Below are positions 1-10,764 of a DNA stretch of 64,000 nucleotides, one piece after another. The stretch's first letter is position 1, and every line of letters begins with the position of its first letter. The stretch lies in contig JAUCEF010000014.1 in NCBI GenBank assembly GCA_033558025.1, positions 4,216,001-4,280,000 on the forward strand. The letters run 5' to 3'. The stretch comes from Phytophthora sp. 'mugwort' (taxonomy: Eukaryota; Oomycota; Peronosporomycetes; Peronosporales; Peronosporaceae). Both the position numbers and the translations under genes were made by a program. The notes beneath the pieces were generated by a model, which saw only the letters and a list, made by a program, of their open reading frames with translations, was not told the DNA's origin and did no database searches.

Positions 1-61
1 ACCGACACGGCTGCGCTTTCTGACACCCGACAAGGAAGGTCCTTCGTCAGAGGATATACGC

Positions 62-815
62 ATGGAGCAAGAAAAGTTTTCTATCTGGACTGCAGCATCG
101 GTGGCCAAGTCATATGCACGCAAGTGCGTGCATAACGCAGATGAAACTGCGGTATCTTTGACGAAGAGCCTGAAAATATTATTGCGGAGCGAGCTTCAAA
201 GAAGTCCGTCGAGGTGCGGGGGCCAGCCCAATCGTCACGCGCTAGCGTTCTGTTAGTAGTTACTGTCACGGGTCAAAAGCTGCGACCATTATCATCTTCA
301 AAGGGCAATCTGGTGGGACGGTCGAGCAGGAGTGTCGTGGGCATTAGGATATCTAGGCTACCCGGTACAGACAAATGCGTGGATGGATGCCCACATGTGG
401 CACGACCACTGTATTGGTGGTCTTTGGGCAGTGCGTGTATCTACTACCCAAGCGAGCCCCCTAGGGTTGTACGTAGACAACTTTAAATCCAAGTTTCCGA
501 CTCGGTGCGGAAGAGGCCATGGCGGATTGGGATACGGAGCTAGTCCCACTACCTGAGAACACTACTGCAGTACTGGAACCGCTCGACGTTGGAGTCATGG
601 TCCCGTTCAAGAAGAATTTGCGAGCCCTAGCACTATCGTGTGGGCTGTCTTGGATTCAAGCACAAGGTCACTTGTCTCTCCGAGATCGGCTGCTTGCTCT
701 CATGTGGATCCCTGTTGCTGACAAACGTAAAATCGTCGTCGCGAGAGTCTTCAAGGCCTCGAAGAGTGTCAGCGCGCATTGCATCCACCGAGTTTGGGAA
801 ATGCCAGGTCTGTAG
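62..815 (+). pseudogene. decayed pogo/Tigger-type DDE transposase
   Basis: This is the 3' part of a cut-and-paste transposase of the pogo/CENP-B (DDE_1) family, spread over three plus frames by frameshifts. Recognisable blocks in order are NADETAV near 140, the RASVLLVVT..GQKL..L..FKG-like block at 235-305, LYVDNFKS near 470 (second catalytic Asp region), and LPENTTAVLEPLDVGVM..FK near 550-615, the usual C-terminal signature of the catalytic domain. The N-terminal DNA-binding part is not in the window. The copy cannot be functional as it stands. Family assignment rests on the C-terminal signature and its order relative to the upstream blocks. No terminal inverted repeats were identified. Confidence 0.72.
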
Positions 816-1018
816 TCGTCCAGTAGTGGTAACTTTACTGATTAACAACTTGTTTTTGTTTCCTTTTTTACCCAATGAATATTGTTGCATCCTCCAAATG
901 GTTGCAAATTTGTTCGTTTCACATCAATTTGTCGTTCGCTCTATACATACAAACAAAAAAACTGAGGTGTCACATCTATTCGTCGTAATCTGTACTACTT
1001 TCTTGGCAGTACCGGTAA
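816..1018. other. AT-rich stretch without recognised genes
   Basis: T-rich, low-coding sequence downstream of the decayed transposase. It is probably the 3' remainder of that element or intergenic sequence. I see nothing further in it. Confidence 0.4.
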
Positions 1019-1240
1019 TGTAACGGGGTTACATGAAGGGTGCCAAGTCACTCTTCAGAATGGTGTACCCTAGCACCCCTAATGATGTAGCCAACATCAT
1101 GGATGGGTACCACACCAATGGTACAAGATTATCAGAACCACCCAATAGGATAACATCAAGGATACTTTATAGGTGACTGACAGTTACTATGTAGACGCAT
1201 TAAAGAGAGCACCTATAAATATATTCAGTCTTTTATACCC
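1019..1240 (+). repeat. LTR-like fragment (TGTAACGGGG family), copy 1
   Basis: It begins TGTAACGGGG and is similar, with indels, to the reverse complement of 40250-40474. The strongest block is near the right end, where both copies share a CACCTATAAATATATTCAG promoter-like stretch preceded by a shared TATGTAGACGCATTAAA. The TG start and embedded TATA box suggest a retrotransposon LTR. The 3' boundary, primer-binding site and partner LTR were not found, so it may be a solo or truncated LTR. Confidence 0.55.
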
Positions 1241-2297
1241 AGAGACTTGTGGACTGCTGTTCACCGAGAGTTTGTTTCCCGTCACAGCTAAGCAACTGAG
1301 GTGGTGGAAAGACGCAGTGCGAATTGACTCAAGCCTGCACAAGCTCCTACTCGTGCTGTGGAGATGCTGCTTCCCTTTTTTGCATCGTCTCGTTGCGTGA
1401 ACTGTGTTTTCCATGTGATAAGTTTTGTATTGTTTTGCTTGTCCTAGACTGCCGGATAGCCTTATGCTCAGCTTCAATCGATTTTAATTGCTACTCGGTT
1501 CCCGCGGTCGCTTATGCTAAGTCTCATGATAGTTCTGAAGAACCAGGAGTTGGTTACGCGATGATGCCGTGAGCCGTGGAGTAAGGACGCGGAGAGGGGG
1601 CGCTTGGATGTGGCTCATTTTGTGCTGCTCAATGGGAGTAAGATGGTATGAATTCAAGTCTATCCGTCGTTAACGCTTGAATGTTGTACCCCAAGAATCA
1701 AGACATCGTAGGCTGATCCAAGTACATCAGCAAATTCCATGGTTTGTTTCGGACGAACTTAGCCCGAATGACATAGCTGATTACGTTTAGGTACCCTTCC
1801 GTGGTGACGCTAACGGCGTTACTCGCGCAACCGTAGCGTCAAAGTTTGACCTCCGGGCTAGTCCATCAGCCATTTTCTGATGTAGTGGGATCACTCAAAA
1901 CTGTCTGAGGCCAGATACGGCTTCGCAGCAGTACCCAGGCATCGATTACCCCCAATCTGATATCAGATGAACTTGCTCTCACCTTGTGTACCCGTCTGCA
2001 GGCGGGACCGGCTCGCTCCGAAGGATGCAGCAAGGGGGGGAACTCTTATGCGTTTCTACGTGGCGCAGGGATTGGTCTGGAATCGTCGCTCTACATAGCG
2101 TTATTTGGTAGTGATTGGTTCAAACCCTAGAGGCCTGGACTTGTTTTCAGCCCAAGTGTTGCCTTGAAGGGTGTGCTCTTCTCTGTATTATCAGTACTTA
2201 TCATTCAAACGAAAAATACATAAATGTAGGTGGAGGAAAATATGAAAGGCCTTCCGATCAAATAGTTATCCCCGTTGGTCTAAGATCTGGACTTAAA
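1241..2297. other. unassigned intergenic sequence
   Basis: Only short open frames without recognisable domains occur here, on both strands. The base composition resembles degraded transposon sequence. No RNA gene or promoter could be supported. Confidence 0.4.
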
Positions 2298-2324
2298 GTA
2301 CCGTATTTCGCATGTAAACCGATA
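2298..2324 (+). repeat. 27-nt motif, inverted copy at 8846-8872
   Basis: A 27-nt block containing ACCGTATTTCGCATGTA is matched at about 26 of 27 positions by the reverse complement of 8846-8872. The two copies lie outside the Gypsy element at 2745-8553, one on each side, in inverted orientation. Similarity fades quickly beyond the block. It may be a remnant of an older element into which the Gypsy copy inserted. Confidence 0.5.
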
Positions 2325-2744
2325 CACTCAATGTAGCTAGAAGTAGGTACCCCTTCGAAAACGATGTATTGCTAAGTATTGAAAGACAAAAGCGACGCTC
2401 TCGTTTAGACAGTCGCCTCTTCGACGATAGTTTCACTATACAGTCAAAGTCGCTGCTTTCGTCTACTGGGGGACATTCAAGTAGTTTGAGAATCTCCAGC
2501 TGAGCTGTCAACGAGCTCGACGCAATGCAGCTAGCACTTGGCTGGAGTTTGCTAGCCCGTAATCCGTTTGAAATCGTAGTAGGCGATCGCGAGTCCCATG
2601 CAGCGCTAATCCAACCACATATTTTATCCTGTTAGCGTTAGCAGAGGGGTTGGCGCTAGCAGCCGCCTCCAGCTCTCTTTGCTCTCGACGCCAGCGGAGA
2701 AATTGGACATGCTTGCTATGTTAAGACGAATCTGCTACACTAAG
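2325..2744. other. left flank of the Gypsy insertion, nothing recognised
   Basis: No coding signature was seen. The last five bases before the LTR (CTAAG, 2740-2744) are the probable left copy of the target-site duplication; the right copy at 8554-8558 is CTAGG. Confidence 0.4.
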
Positions 2745-3163
2745 TATCAGGCCGAGCACGGCGTGCCGGTCAGCACGCCTAGGCCATCACCCTCACGGGC
2801 GTGCTGACCGAGCACGCCAGTGGCTTATGTAGCAAGCCACCATGCGCGATCTGCCTTGAACGGCCAGGACGCGCATGACAGGCAGCCGCCGAAGGTACGT
2901 ACCTGATGCATACTTGCACAGAACAAATTTAGGAAAAAGGAAACGTTGCTTACATTTAGGTTAAGTAAAAAAAATACAGAAAAAAAGAAGCTTGGCCAGT
3001 AAGAGAGCGCATGGAGAGCACGAGGTGCTTCCATGAGCGCATCACGTCGTAGATAGCAAAAGAAAAACAAACAAATATAATCATTCCAAAACCTTCGTCG
3101 TTCCCCACAAGTCCAAGTCTACCTGCTTCCTCCTCCGACTGCAAGTGCATAGCCGCCCCGACA
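2745..3163 (+). repeat. 5' LTR of Gypsy element
   Basis: It matches 8136-8553 almost base for base from TATCAGGCCGAG to GCCGCCCCGACA. The canonical TG start has become TA here (TATCAG against TGTCAG in the 3' copy). It contains the inverted motif GGCGTGC..GTCAGCACGCC..GGGCGTGCTGACC near its start. Differences from the 3' LTR include one A in an A-run at about 2970. Confidence 0.92.
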
Positions 3164-3181
3164 TCTGGTAGCAGGGGGGAA
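3164..3181 (+). promoter_or_regulatory. primer-binding-site-like stretch
   Basis: Two bases after the 5' LTR comes TGGTAGCAGGGGGG, in the position and with the TGG start typical of a tRNA-primed minus-strand binding site. The matching tRNA cannot be named from this window. Confidence 0.6.
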
Positions 3182-3245
3182 TCCGCGGCTATCGCTATCG
3201 TCACTGTCGTCGCTGTCGTCCCGAAAGTGCTGTGGCCGTAAGTGG

Positions 3246-3985
3246 TTGTTCCTTGAGTGGACACCCAGCTGTACACTGCGTGTGGTCATAACTGTAATTT
3301 CAGTTTTTGGCCAGCGTACGCTGATTGGTGCAAATTTGACCGGAGGGCTGTTGGTAGTGCCTGAGGGTACTCTGCCCCGATTATTTGCATTGGCTATAAT
3401 TGGAATTGCTGGTCTTGAACCTGCCCCGTTTGTAAACCAAGTCCCTATTCGTAGGCGTAATTCTTGGCTGGCCGGTAAGTCGGGTGGATTTTGGCAACCT
3501 TTGCCCAGCACACTCTAACAGTCTCGTTGTTCTGGCCCGCTTGGCTAGGTTTTGACTCGAGCAAACCGTCTGTTCTCCATCAGAAGGACAAGGAGGTTCC
3601 GTTACTAGGTGAGTTCTTGCGTTTGTCTGTCGACGATCCGGGTGCTACCAAGAAAGCGCGCACGGACCTCTACAAGTCGGTAGCCAAGTCTGATCGTATA
3701 CTACAGGCTTTGGTCAAGCTCGTCAAAACACACGGCTCTGAACGTGGCGCAGAGAAACGTCGCATTGTGAGTGTGCTAATCGACGCACAGACTCAACTTC
3801 ATCGCGCCAACCACCTCGTCTCGACTGGAATCCAGCGTGTGCTGCGGGAAACGAGGTGGGCGAAGAAGCTCCGTACTCCAAGTGGAGCGACTCGACGTGC
3901 AAACGTGCTAAGCGTGTTCGCCGAGCACTCGAAGGTGGATCGACCTCCGAAGGCATCCAAGAACACCAGAACCGACAAAAACTAG
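3246..3985 (+). other. leader ORF between LTR and gag of the Gypsy element
   Basis: Two overlapping plus frames (3246-3518 and 3491-3985) lie between the primer site and gag. The second encodes about 164 residues, mostly helical and basic, ending at 3985, and has no zinc knuckle. It sits where the N-terminal part of a longer Gag or an extra leader protein would be. Its function is unknown and it may be non-coding leader sequence. Confidence 0.35.
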
Positions 3986-4094
3986 TCGTTCGGAACCTTA
4001 GAAGTACCATATATACTCCTTATAACAAGATCCCCTTTTATCTCCCGTTCATCTTCAAGGTTTTCGAAAAGTAATCAAGCCGAAAGTATCAAGT

Positions 4095-4960
4095 ATGGCG
4101 GATCCTGCACATCTTATTCAGAGTATGATCGCTTCGATCCAGAAGCAAACCGAGCTCATTGAGATTCTCACGCACATGAAACAGGTATCTGAGCTCAAAC
4201 TGGAAGGTGTAAAACTGCCTACGTACAGCGGTACCATGAACGAGTCATTGACATTATACAAACAGCAGATGGACCAGTACTTTCGAGCTAAGAGTATCGC
4301 ATACAAGGAGGCAGCCCTGAAGAAAAGGATGTTGGCCGTGATTGCCGGAACGCTGAAGCATGTGGTGCTGCACACTGGTACATGGCTGAAATGGACACTT
4401 TTGCGAGTGTCGACGACTTCTTTTTGAAGTTGGAAGCCGAGTTCATACCCAAGGGCCTGCAGGAGCGTCTGCGAGGGCAGGAGAACGGCTTGAAAGAGCG
4501 CAGTTGCAAAGAGTTGCCTGACTATGTCAGCAAGTTTCGCGACTTAGTGAAGCAAGTCACAAAGATGGAGGAACTGGACAATTCAGTTACTTTTTACGTG
4601 GACTATTGTCCAGTGTACGTGAAGAGGTTCAATATCGAAGTTACGAAAGCTGTAACAATAGCGTTATATTGTGATCGATCTCATCCTCACCATAGACGTT
4701 CGGATGAAGAGTGTCGCAAGTACCGAGCGTACGAACAAAAACACACGAACGATGGTGATGGAGCGGAGCCAATAAAAATTGATGCCATTGATATCTGCCA
4801 TCGCGAGATGAGTGCATACGCCGTAACCTGTGTTTCAGGTGTGGAAGCGCTGCTCATAGGGCTAACCAATTTCCTATTCGATCGCAGCAGAAAGCCAGAA
4901 GACACCCACCGAGGTATAATCACTCGAGTCAATGACGTGGTCGTGGGCAGGCAAGGATGA
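4095..4960 (+). pseudogene. Gag of the Gypsy element (frameshifted)
   Basis: Ty3/Gypsy Gag capsid region. The first frame (4095 to about 4385) carries VKLPTYSGTMNESL..YKQQMDQYF, a typical chromovirus Gag start. It continues in another frame from 4382 with a helical region (FIPKGLQERLRGQ, LPDYVSKFRDLVKQV). Homologous Gags would continue with a single CCHC knuckle; none is intact here. The frameshift near 4385 prevents one continuous product. It lies directly upstream of the protease and is transcribed from the 5' LTR. Confidence 0.75.
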
Positions 4961-5117
4961 ACATGGCAAATCAAAATGATGACAACCCTGATGACATCAC
5001 GGAAACGGTTGTCATGGTGCACTTGACGATGAGTGTAGCGAACATCCAAGAGCAACTAGTGACGCAAGGAAAGACCATACAGTCCGTAAGTACTGAAGCT
5101 GAGGAAACTACACCTGC

Positions 5118-5670
5118 ATGACGGAAGAACTGGTATGCGAATCGCTATCAGTGCAAGTACCTGATATGTGCGAATCACATTCAGAGAAGCAGTTGGTATT
5201 GCATGGATCGCAACCAACAAGTACGTCAGATAACCGAAAGGTTAATGCAGCGCAGCTTAGTACAAGCGCGAATCTGTTCATCCGGAAGGGAAGAATCAAC
5301 GGAAAGGATGTACGAATTCTACTGGATACTGGTGCCAGTAGGAACATGATCCAGCCAGGTCTACTCTGCTGACTTCGACGAAGTTACAAGCAACAAGGTT
5401 CGATGGAACAGTGACTGCTAGACAGGAGGTCCAGCGTGTTCCCTACCTACGGTTAAGATGGACGGCTACGTATTTCCGTCCATGGAGCTTGTAGAATGGC
5501 AGTTACCAGAATCACACGAGGCGATCTTTGATAAGCCCTGGTTCGTCCAGTACAATCCGATAGTGAATTGACAGACAGGAGATGTCGAAACGCCTGAGAA
5601 TTTTCACTTCGTGGAAGTCGATGGACCCACATTCACCCATCACAAGAGACAAGGAGACTATGTGCAAGTC
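5118..5670 (+). pseudogene. aspartic protease and linker of the Gypsy pol
   Basis: Retropepsin-type protease. The active-site motif LLDTGASRNMIQ is at about 5318-5355, preceded by a typical FIRKGRINGKDVRI strand. A stop after the motif and a frame change interrupt the second half, but the expected downstream strands (MDGYVFPSMELVEWQLP; EAIFDKPWFVQYNPIVN) are visible at 5460-5570 in another frame. The reading frame is therefore broken at least twice. In an intact element this domain would release Gag and Pol products. Confidence 0.72.
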
Positions 5671-5672
5671 TT

Positions 5673-6437
5673 TTGTGTAAGATCACTGACAGCGAGGAGT
5701 TGAAATATATTCCTGAACCTATCCGCAAGGTGGTTCTTGATGAATTTGTGGATGTGTTCTCGAATAAGTTACCTGGTAACCTCCCACCGTCGCGAGAGGT
5801 TAACTTCGAGTTAGAGCTGAAAGAAGGCGCTAAATCAAGCTCGAGACCTCCGTTTCGCTTGTCGAAAATGGAGCAAGATGCACTCGAAGAATTTGTGGAG
5901 GAGAACTTGCGTAAAGGGTGGGTGGAATTGTCAAACTCACCCTGGGTGTCGAACATCTTCGCCATTCCAAAGAAAGATCCGATGACTACCGATGCATATG
6001 GGTACTGCATGGGTGGTGTTCTGGCCCAGAACTATGATGGTGTTGACCATCCGATCGCATTCTTTTCGAAGAAGTTAAATGAGCATGAACGTGGATGGCC
6101 AACGCACGAGAAGGAACTATTAGCTATTAAAACAGCTACGGAAACGTGGAGACATTCCCTACGTGGACGTCCGTTTGATGTATACATGGATAGTTCGGCG
6201 TGTTCATGGATGTTGCATCATCCTCGCGTATCGCCAAAAATGGCTCGCTTCTTAACTCACTTCTCCAACTTTACGTTTACGTTACATCACGTGCGTGGTG
6301 TAAAGCTAATGTGGTCGCCGACGCGTTATCGTGACCTCCGATGGCAGATTCGGACGAGCCAGAAGCTAAACCAGCTCCATTACCCGATGTTACTTACGCT
6401 GTTCATGATTGTGATGACTCCTGTAACCAACACGTAG
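5673..6437 (+). pseudogene. RT/RNase H with the RT catalytic core deleted
   Basis: The single open frame starts with the usual RT N-terminal segment (EEFVEENLRKGWVELSNSPW, then IFAIPKKDP near 5980). It then passes straight into RNase H (DAYGYCMGGVLAQ, PIAFFSKKLNEHER, HEKELLAIKTATETWRH, FDVYMDSSACSWML). The RT palm with its two catalytic Asp motifs, fingers and thumb, normally some 300 residues, is missing, and the frame is kept across the joint at about 5984. This copy therefore cannot make an active RT. Confidence 0.85.
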
Positions 6438-6757
6438 TGTATACGCAGGGGCAGATGATTCAATCATCATTGTTACGTCATATGTCGGTCAAAGCCTTCC
6501 ATCTCATTCTCGACGATGTCGACTTACGGGGGGGGGGAGTCGTCCGATTTGGTGTACCGCAAGAGCAAGTCAACAGCGTCGATTTCCATTATGTGAGTCT
6601 GCACTAGTCCGCTGACCAGAAGAAAGAGCTTCAACTCGGGTACATGACGAACCAAGACTTCAAGCAATATAATGGACGCAGGGTACCCAATGGAAAAGTT
6701 TGTGAAACACAACGGTTTACTCTTCGTTAAGAATACAAAGAGAAATGCTGTCTACCG

Positions 6758-7466
6758 TTGTGTGCTCCGAAGCGCGAAGGTCTACGTACGAATGTCATCA
6801 TAGAGTTCCATGATGGCAGCACGTCAGCGCATCCGGGTAGCCGTCGTACCTACCTAAAGCTGTCGCAATGGTATTGGTGGCCGACTATGGATCGTGACGT
6901 TCAAGAGTATGTCCGTACCTGTGAGACCTGCGCGAGATGGAAGTCCAGCAGTCAGAAGAAGAATGGTCTTCTGATGCCAATACCAATTCCTAAGGAATGC
7001 TGGGAAGTTGTTTCGATCACTGGATTGCCTGTGTCGGAAGGATTTGATGCTATCTTGGTTGCAATCGACAAACTGTCGAAACGCGCAAAGTATGCACCTA
7101 CCTACACTACGGCAGATGCCCAGGACACAGCCAAATTTCTTTGATGCTGTTATCAGACACCATGGTGTGCCGAAAGTAATTATCAGCGACCGTGACTCGA
7201 AATTCATTTTAGATTTCAGGAAGTCACTTATGAAGCTGATGGGTGTCAAGGTAATTATGACCATAACTCACAGAGATCAAGCTGATGACCAGACAGAACG
7301 TCAAAATTTAGTTCGTGGAGATGCTCTGATATGCATGATATCGTATCATGGCGATGATTGGGTGAAGTATCTTGGAACGGTAGAGTATGCCCACTCAACT
7401 CTCGTCAACGTATCAACCAAACTTACTCCATTGAGGTTGGCACAGGGCGTAAGGTGTCAAACCTAG
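6758..7466 (+). pseudogene. integrase of the Gypsy element
   Basis: The HHCC zinc-binding domain is present (FHDGSTSAH, then CETCARWK), followed by the catalytic core. The second Asp is in IISDRDSKF (about 7180-7205) and the Glu in DDQTERQN. A frameshift near 7137 separates the two halves. Where the family normally has an Asp in a VSMDFITGLP-like stretch, this copy reads VVSITGLP, so the first catalytic Asp appears lost by a 9-base deletion. The product would be inactive. Confidence 0.8.
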
Positions 7467-7874
7467 TTGCGGAAGAAATGAAAGGCCTACTTCAGTCGGA
7501 GCAAGATGTAACGATGCAGAGTTCGCAGAAACTTTGCAAAAGAAAGGCAAAGAGATCGTGGAAGAGGCTCGCCAGAATCTCGAACAAGCTTAAGTCAAAC
7601 AGAAGAAGGAGTACTTCGATCGCAAACGCCAAGAAGTCATCTTCAAAGAGGGAGACTTAGTATTGCTCGACACGAAGAACTTATCTTTAAAGACCGTTAA
7701 TTATAATACGGAACTCAAGAAAGCAAAGCTAACGGCAAAGAAAGGCGGACCTTTCGTGATCGAACGCATGGTAAACAACGTGGCAAACAACGTGGCAAAG
7801 CTGATTCTACCCAACGTAATGAGGAGGATCAATCTTACGTTAATGTCGAACTCCTATCGCATTACAAGACCAAC

Positions 7875-8135
7875 GTGTCGGACTTCCCAAACCGTCCAAT
7901 ACCGAAGGCTGTTCTGCTTATCGTCGACGAAGAAACTGAAGTACAACTGGACATCGTGGAGAAATTGCTAAGGAACCGCGTGAGACGTGTAAGCGTCAAT
8001 GGTTGGTCCAATGGCATGGTCTGTCTGAACACGAAGCGACATGGGAGAACGAGAACAACATCAAACATGTATCGCATTGGCAACAACTCCTTGAGGAATA
8101 TTGCCGTCGCCAACGTGAACTCAACCGGGGGGAGA
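7875..8135 (+). pseudogene. chromodomain end of pol and polypurine tract
   Basis: After a degraded integrase C-terminus (7470-7870) comes a chromodomain-like segment, readable in pieces: PRPIPKAVLLIVDEETE, then WHGLSEHEATWENENNIKHV in another frame, then a short helix (WQQLLEEYCRRQREL). Chromodomains at this position are the hallmark of chromoviruses and guide insertion through chromatin marks. The stop lies against the G-rich polypurine tract CCGGGGGGAGA just before the 3' LTR at 8136. Confidence 0.7.
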
Positions 8136-8553
8136 TGTCAGGCCGAGCACGGCGTGCCGGTCAGCACGCCTAGGCCATCACCCTCACGGGCGTGCTGACC
8201 GAGTACGCCAGCGACCTATGTAGCAAGCCACCGTGCGCGAGCTGCCTTGAACGGCCAGGACGCGCATGACAGGCAGCCGCCGAAGGTACGTACCTGATGC
8301 ATACTTGCACAGAACAAATTTAGGAAAAAGGAAACGTTGCTTACATTTAGGTTAAGTAAAAAAATACAGAAAAAAAGAAGCTTGGCCAGTAAGAGAGCGC
8401 ATGGAGAGCACGAGGTGCTTCCATGAGCGCATCACGTCGTAGCTAGCAAAAGAAAAACAAACAAATATAATCATTCCAAAACCTTCGTCGTTCCCCACAA
8501 GTCCGAGCCTATCTGCTTCCTCCGCCGACTGCAAGTGCATAGCCGCCCCGACA
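8136..8553 (+). repeat. 3' LTR of Gypsy element
   Basis: It starts TGTCAGGCCGAG after the polypurine tract and ends GCCCCGACA. It matches 2745-3163 with few substitutions. It is followed by CTAGG, the probable right copy of the target-site duplication. Confidence 0.93.
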
Positions 8554-8845
8554 CTAGGGTAGAAGTGGAGAATAGTGCCCCCCTGTCACTTTTTGATGCG
8601 CCAGAACCGCGAGCTTCCTACCAACGGATTCAACCTGTAGCTTGTATTGCTGCGCGTGGCGCCCGCGTCCTCCAAGTCGGGACCGTCCTTTTAGCTTGAC
8701 ACGTGTCATTCATTTCTGCTGTGAATTTTCGAGAAATAACGGTCTAGATTTCGCAATAGTGTCATATATTGCTTAGCATGCGATTTCCTGGGATCTCCAT
8801 TCAGGACAATTATTGGCTGTAAGTAGGGTACATCTACTGTATCAA

Positions 8846-8872
8846 GCAGCGGTATCGGTCTACATGCGAAAT
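8846..8872 (-). repeat. 27-nt motif, inverted copy of 2298-2324
   Basis: This is the reverse complement of the motif left of the Gypsy element. It lies about 290 bp right of the 3' LTR. A short open frame on the minus strand (8909-8706) runs through it but has no recognisable domain. Confidence 0.5.
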
Positions 8873-10070
8873 ACGGTATGTGAAACGAGCCGGCCAACAC
8901 CAAACCCAATTCGTAAAACTAGCACGAGGCCCGCTCACCTCGACTTACTCTACCGTGAGACCAATGCTGTTCCACTTCCAGGCGATTGCACGGCTCTTGT
9001 GCTACCCAAATCTAAATCGGTTTATATTTATGTTTAAGGTCTACACCATCCTGTATTTAATCTTCACAAGTTGTGAGTCTCAACTGTATAGAGACCGCGG
9101 CTGACCAACTATCCATTTCTTTACCCTTATCCATCTTTGTAGCTGATTTAGCTCCTAATTGTCGAATTTCCATAATCTCCATTGCCAGATCACATCAGAT
9201 AGCCAATCGGCTACGCAGTAGACGGCAACCACCCAAAAGGGAGGTCGCCCTGCGAACCACAGTGAAAAGTGTTAATAGTCGGGCGTGAAGAGGCCTGCTA
9301 GTCGAAGAAACCATAGTGTAAGGAAGGGTACGAACCCCGGTCTTACGGGGCAAAAAGTCCCACAAAGTTGGGTTAACAAAGCGACGTGTGGTTTCGTTAA
9401 AACCTTCCGTTTTGGTCAGCGGGTTCAGGTGGATTAAATTAGATCGTCATCGATCTGGACGCACTACCAGACGGGATGTCCGATCCACTTCGATCCGGTA
9501 TTAGTCCGGATCCTAGATTGTATCATCCGGAATCGGCCCGGATTCGCCAATTTAGTATTGAGGCATCTGCCGCTTTGATATCGGGATAGTATTCAACTGG
9601 ATCCTGGATCCCGGACCACCCTTTTGTGATGAGACCCTTTTCACCCAGGTTCCAATACTGAAAGTATGGCGAGCGTAAGTAGTGAGAGCTGGCACATTAC
9701 ACCGGCCGTTTTCTTTTCTTATCAATATTTAACAATGAGAGTAGGGCCAACCGTTTTTAATGCAATGCAACGACTTTGACGACGCAGCCTCTCGAACACC
9801 TTATAACGTAAGATAACACCATCACTTTAGAAGGTAGTTTTAAATGCTCTCATCTCCTTAGAAAAGACAGTCGGTGGGTTTGACCACGCGACCTCTCGAC
9901 TACCTGAGAACGTAAAGAACGATTCAAAGCATCACAGGCAACCCCGCAATCTGTCGAGAAGATTATATAAAGCAAAGATAAAATTCAGTTGATCCTGAAG
10001 GATAAAGTACTAAGTATAAATTCACATATTCCATAAGAATGTGTAAGTTCATCCTGAAAAACGGAAATGT
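8873..10070. other. non-coding stretch with CCGGAT cluster and a degenerate duplication
   Basis: No gene was recognised. Around 9480-9620 there are five close CCGG-containing motifs, including the palindrome GATCCGG..CCGGATC. At 9770-9815 and 9890-9935 two imperfect copies share CTCTCGA.ACCT..GAACGTAA-like sequence about 125 bp apart. The left end of the Polinton should lie in or near this stretch, but no terminal repeat can be matched because the right end is not recognisable. Confidence 0.4.
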
Positions 10071-10316
10071 TTGCAGCAAGGCTCTATCGAAATCTCGTTG
10101 TCCTTAATATTCTATAGTGGTGTCAAACGTGAAATGGCTGAGGGAATGATGTGTAACATTTTCGAAGCCGGACTTCACCACGATATTTCATGTCCTTGTG
10201 GATACGCAGCAAACGATGGAACTATGCCCATCATTGTCAAACTAAGAGACATAAATCGTGGGCATCATCAATGTCTGAGTCTTTACATGGCCACTCATGG
10301 AGATCGAAAACCGTAG
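10071..10316 (+). other. small unassigned ORF at the left of the Polinton
   Basis: An 81-residue frame contains CPCGYAANDGTMP, a short Cys pair. It ends at 10316, and AATAAA follows at about 10386. It faces the minus-strand gene at 10742-10515. The product is unknown and it may be the tail of a longer broken gene. Confidence 0.3.
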
Positions 10317-10514
10317 AAGAATTGGACTGGTACAAACGAACTCGAACTAATCATCGTACTTTTGTTTTGCTTTCCCGACATCATAAATAAAAACAGTATA
10401 TTTTTATTTACATCAGCTCATCAATAGCAGCACATAGCTTCGGGGCCTTTTCAGTGACAAACTTGGAAGCACGTAGCCATTGTAGATATTGATCATCAAT
10501 GGCAAATACTTGTT

Positions 10515-10742
10515 TTACTGACTTCCCTTGTACTTCCCGAAATTTAGTAGGTACGATCCATCATCGGATCCATTTGCAAACTTGCTCGCAAGAAATGTAG
10601 CAATATCTTTATCCAAATTTGGTTGATTACAAAGCCAGCGATAGTAGCTGAGATCCTTATCAAATACCTCCTGAATAGTGGAGTTCTTGTGCTTACCGAA
10701 CGAAAGTTGTGTGAACGTGGTATCTATATAGATAGCTACCAT
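10515..10742 (-). CDS. ExoX C-terminal-like repeat protein
   Basis: A 75-residue minus-strand protein with the motif SFGKHKNSTIQEVFDKD.SYYRWL and a second partial copy, LNFGKYKGSQ. FGK.K..T...V...D..Y..WL is the signature of a small domain found at the C-terminus of bacterial exodeoxyribonuclease X and as a stand-alone domain in large DNA viruses and phages. Its role is not firmly known; nucleic-acid binding is plausible. It lies just downstream of the capsid gene on the same strand. The second repeat appears truncated at the stop. Confidence 0.5.
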   Translation of the reverse strand: MVAIYIDTTFTQLSFGKHKNSTIQEVFDKDLSYYRWLCNQPNLDKDIATFLASKFANGSDDGSYLLNFGKYKGSQ

Positions 10743-10764
10743 ACTTTATCAAAGTATTACTTAT

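Larger units (their letters stand above)
2745..8553 (+). mobile_element. Ty3/Gypsy chromovirus, structurally complete, coding-defective
   Basis: Two LTRs of about 419 and 418 bp share nearly all positions. They enclose a primer-binding-site-like stretch, a leader ORF, gag, protease, a deleted RT, RNase H, integrase and a C-terminal chromodomain, all on the plus strand. A G-rich tract (8127-8135) precedes the 3' LTR. The 5-bp flanks CTAAG and CTAGG differ at one base, as expected of a target-site duplication with one later substitution. The high LTR identity implies fairly recent insertion, yet the genes contain frameshifts and large deletions. It was therefore probably mobilised in trans by an autonomous relative, or decayed as RNA before insertion. 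Confidence 0.9.

Noticed and set aside
9480..9620. CCGGAT cluster as a replication origin or regulator array
   Set aside because: Spacing is irregular and no adjacent gene depends on it; noted only as sequence composition.
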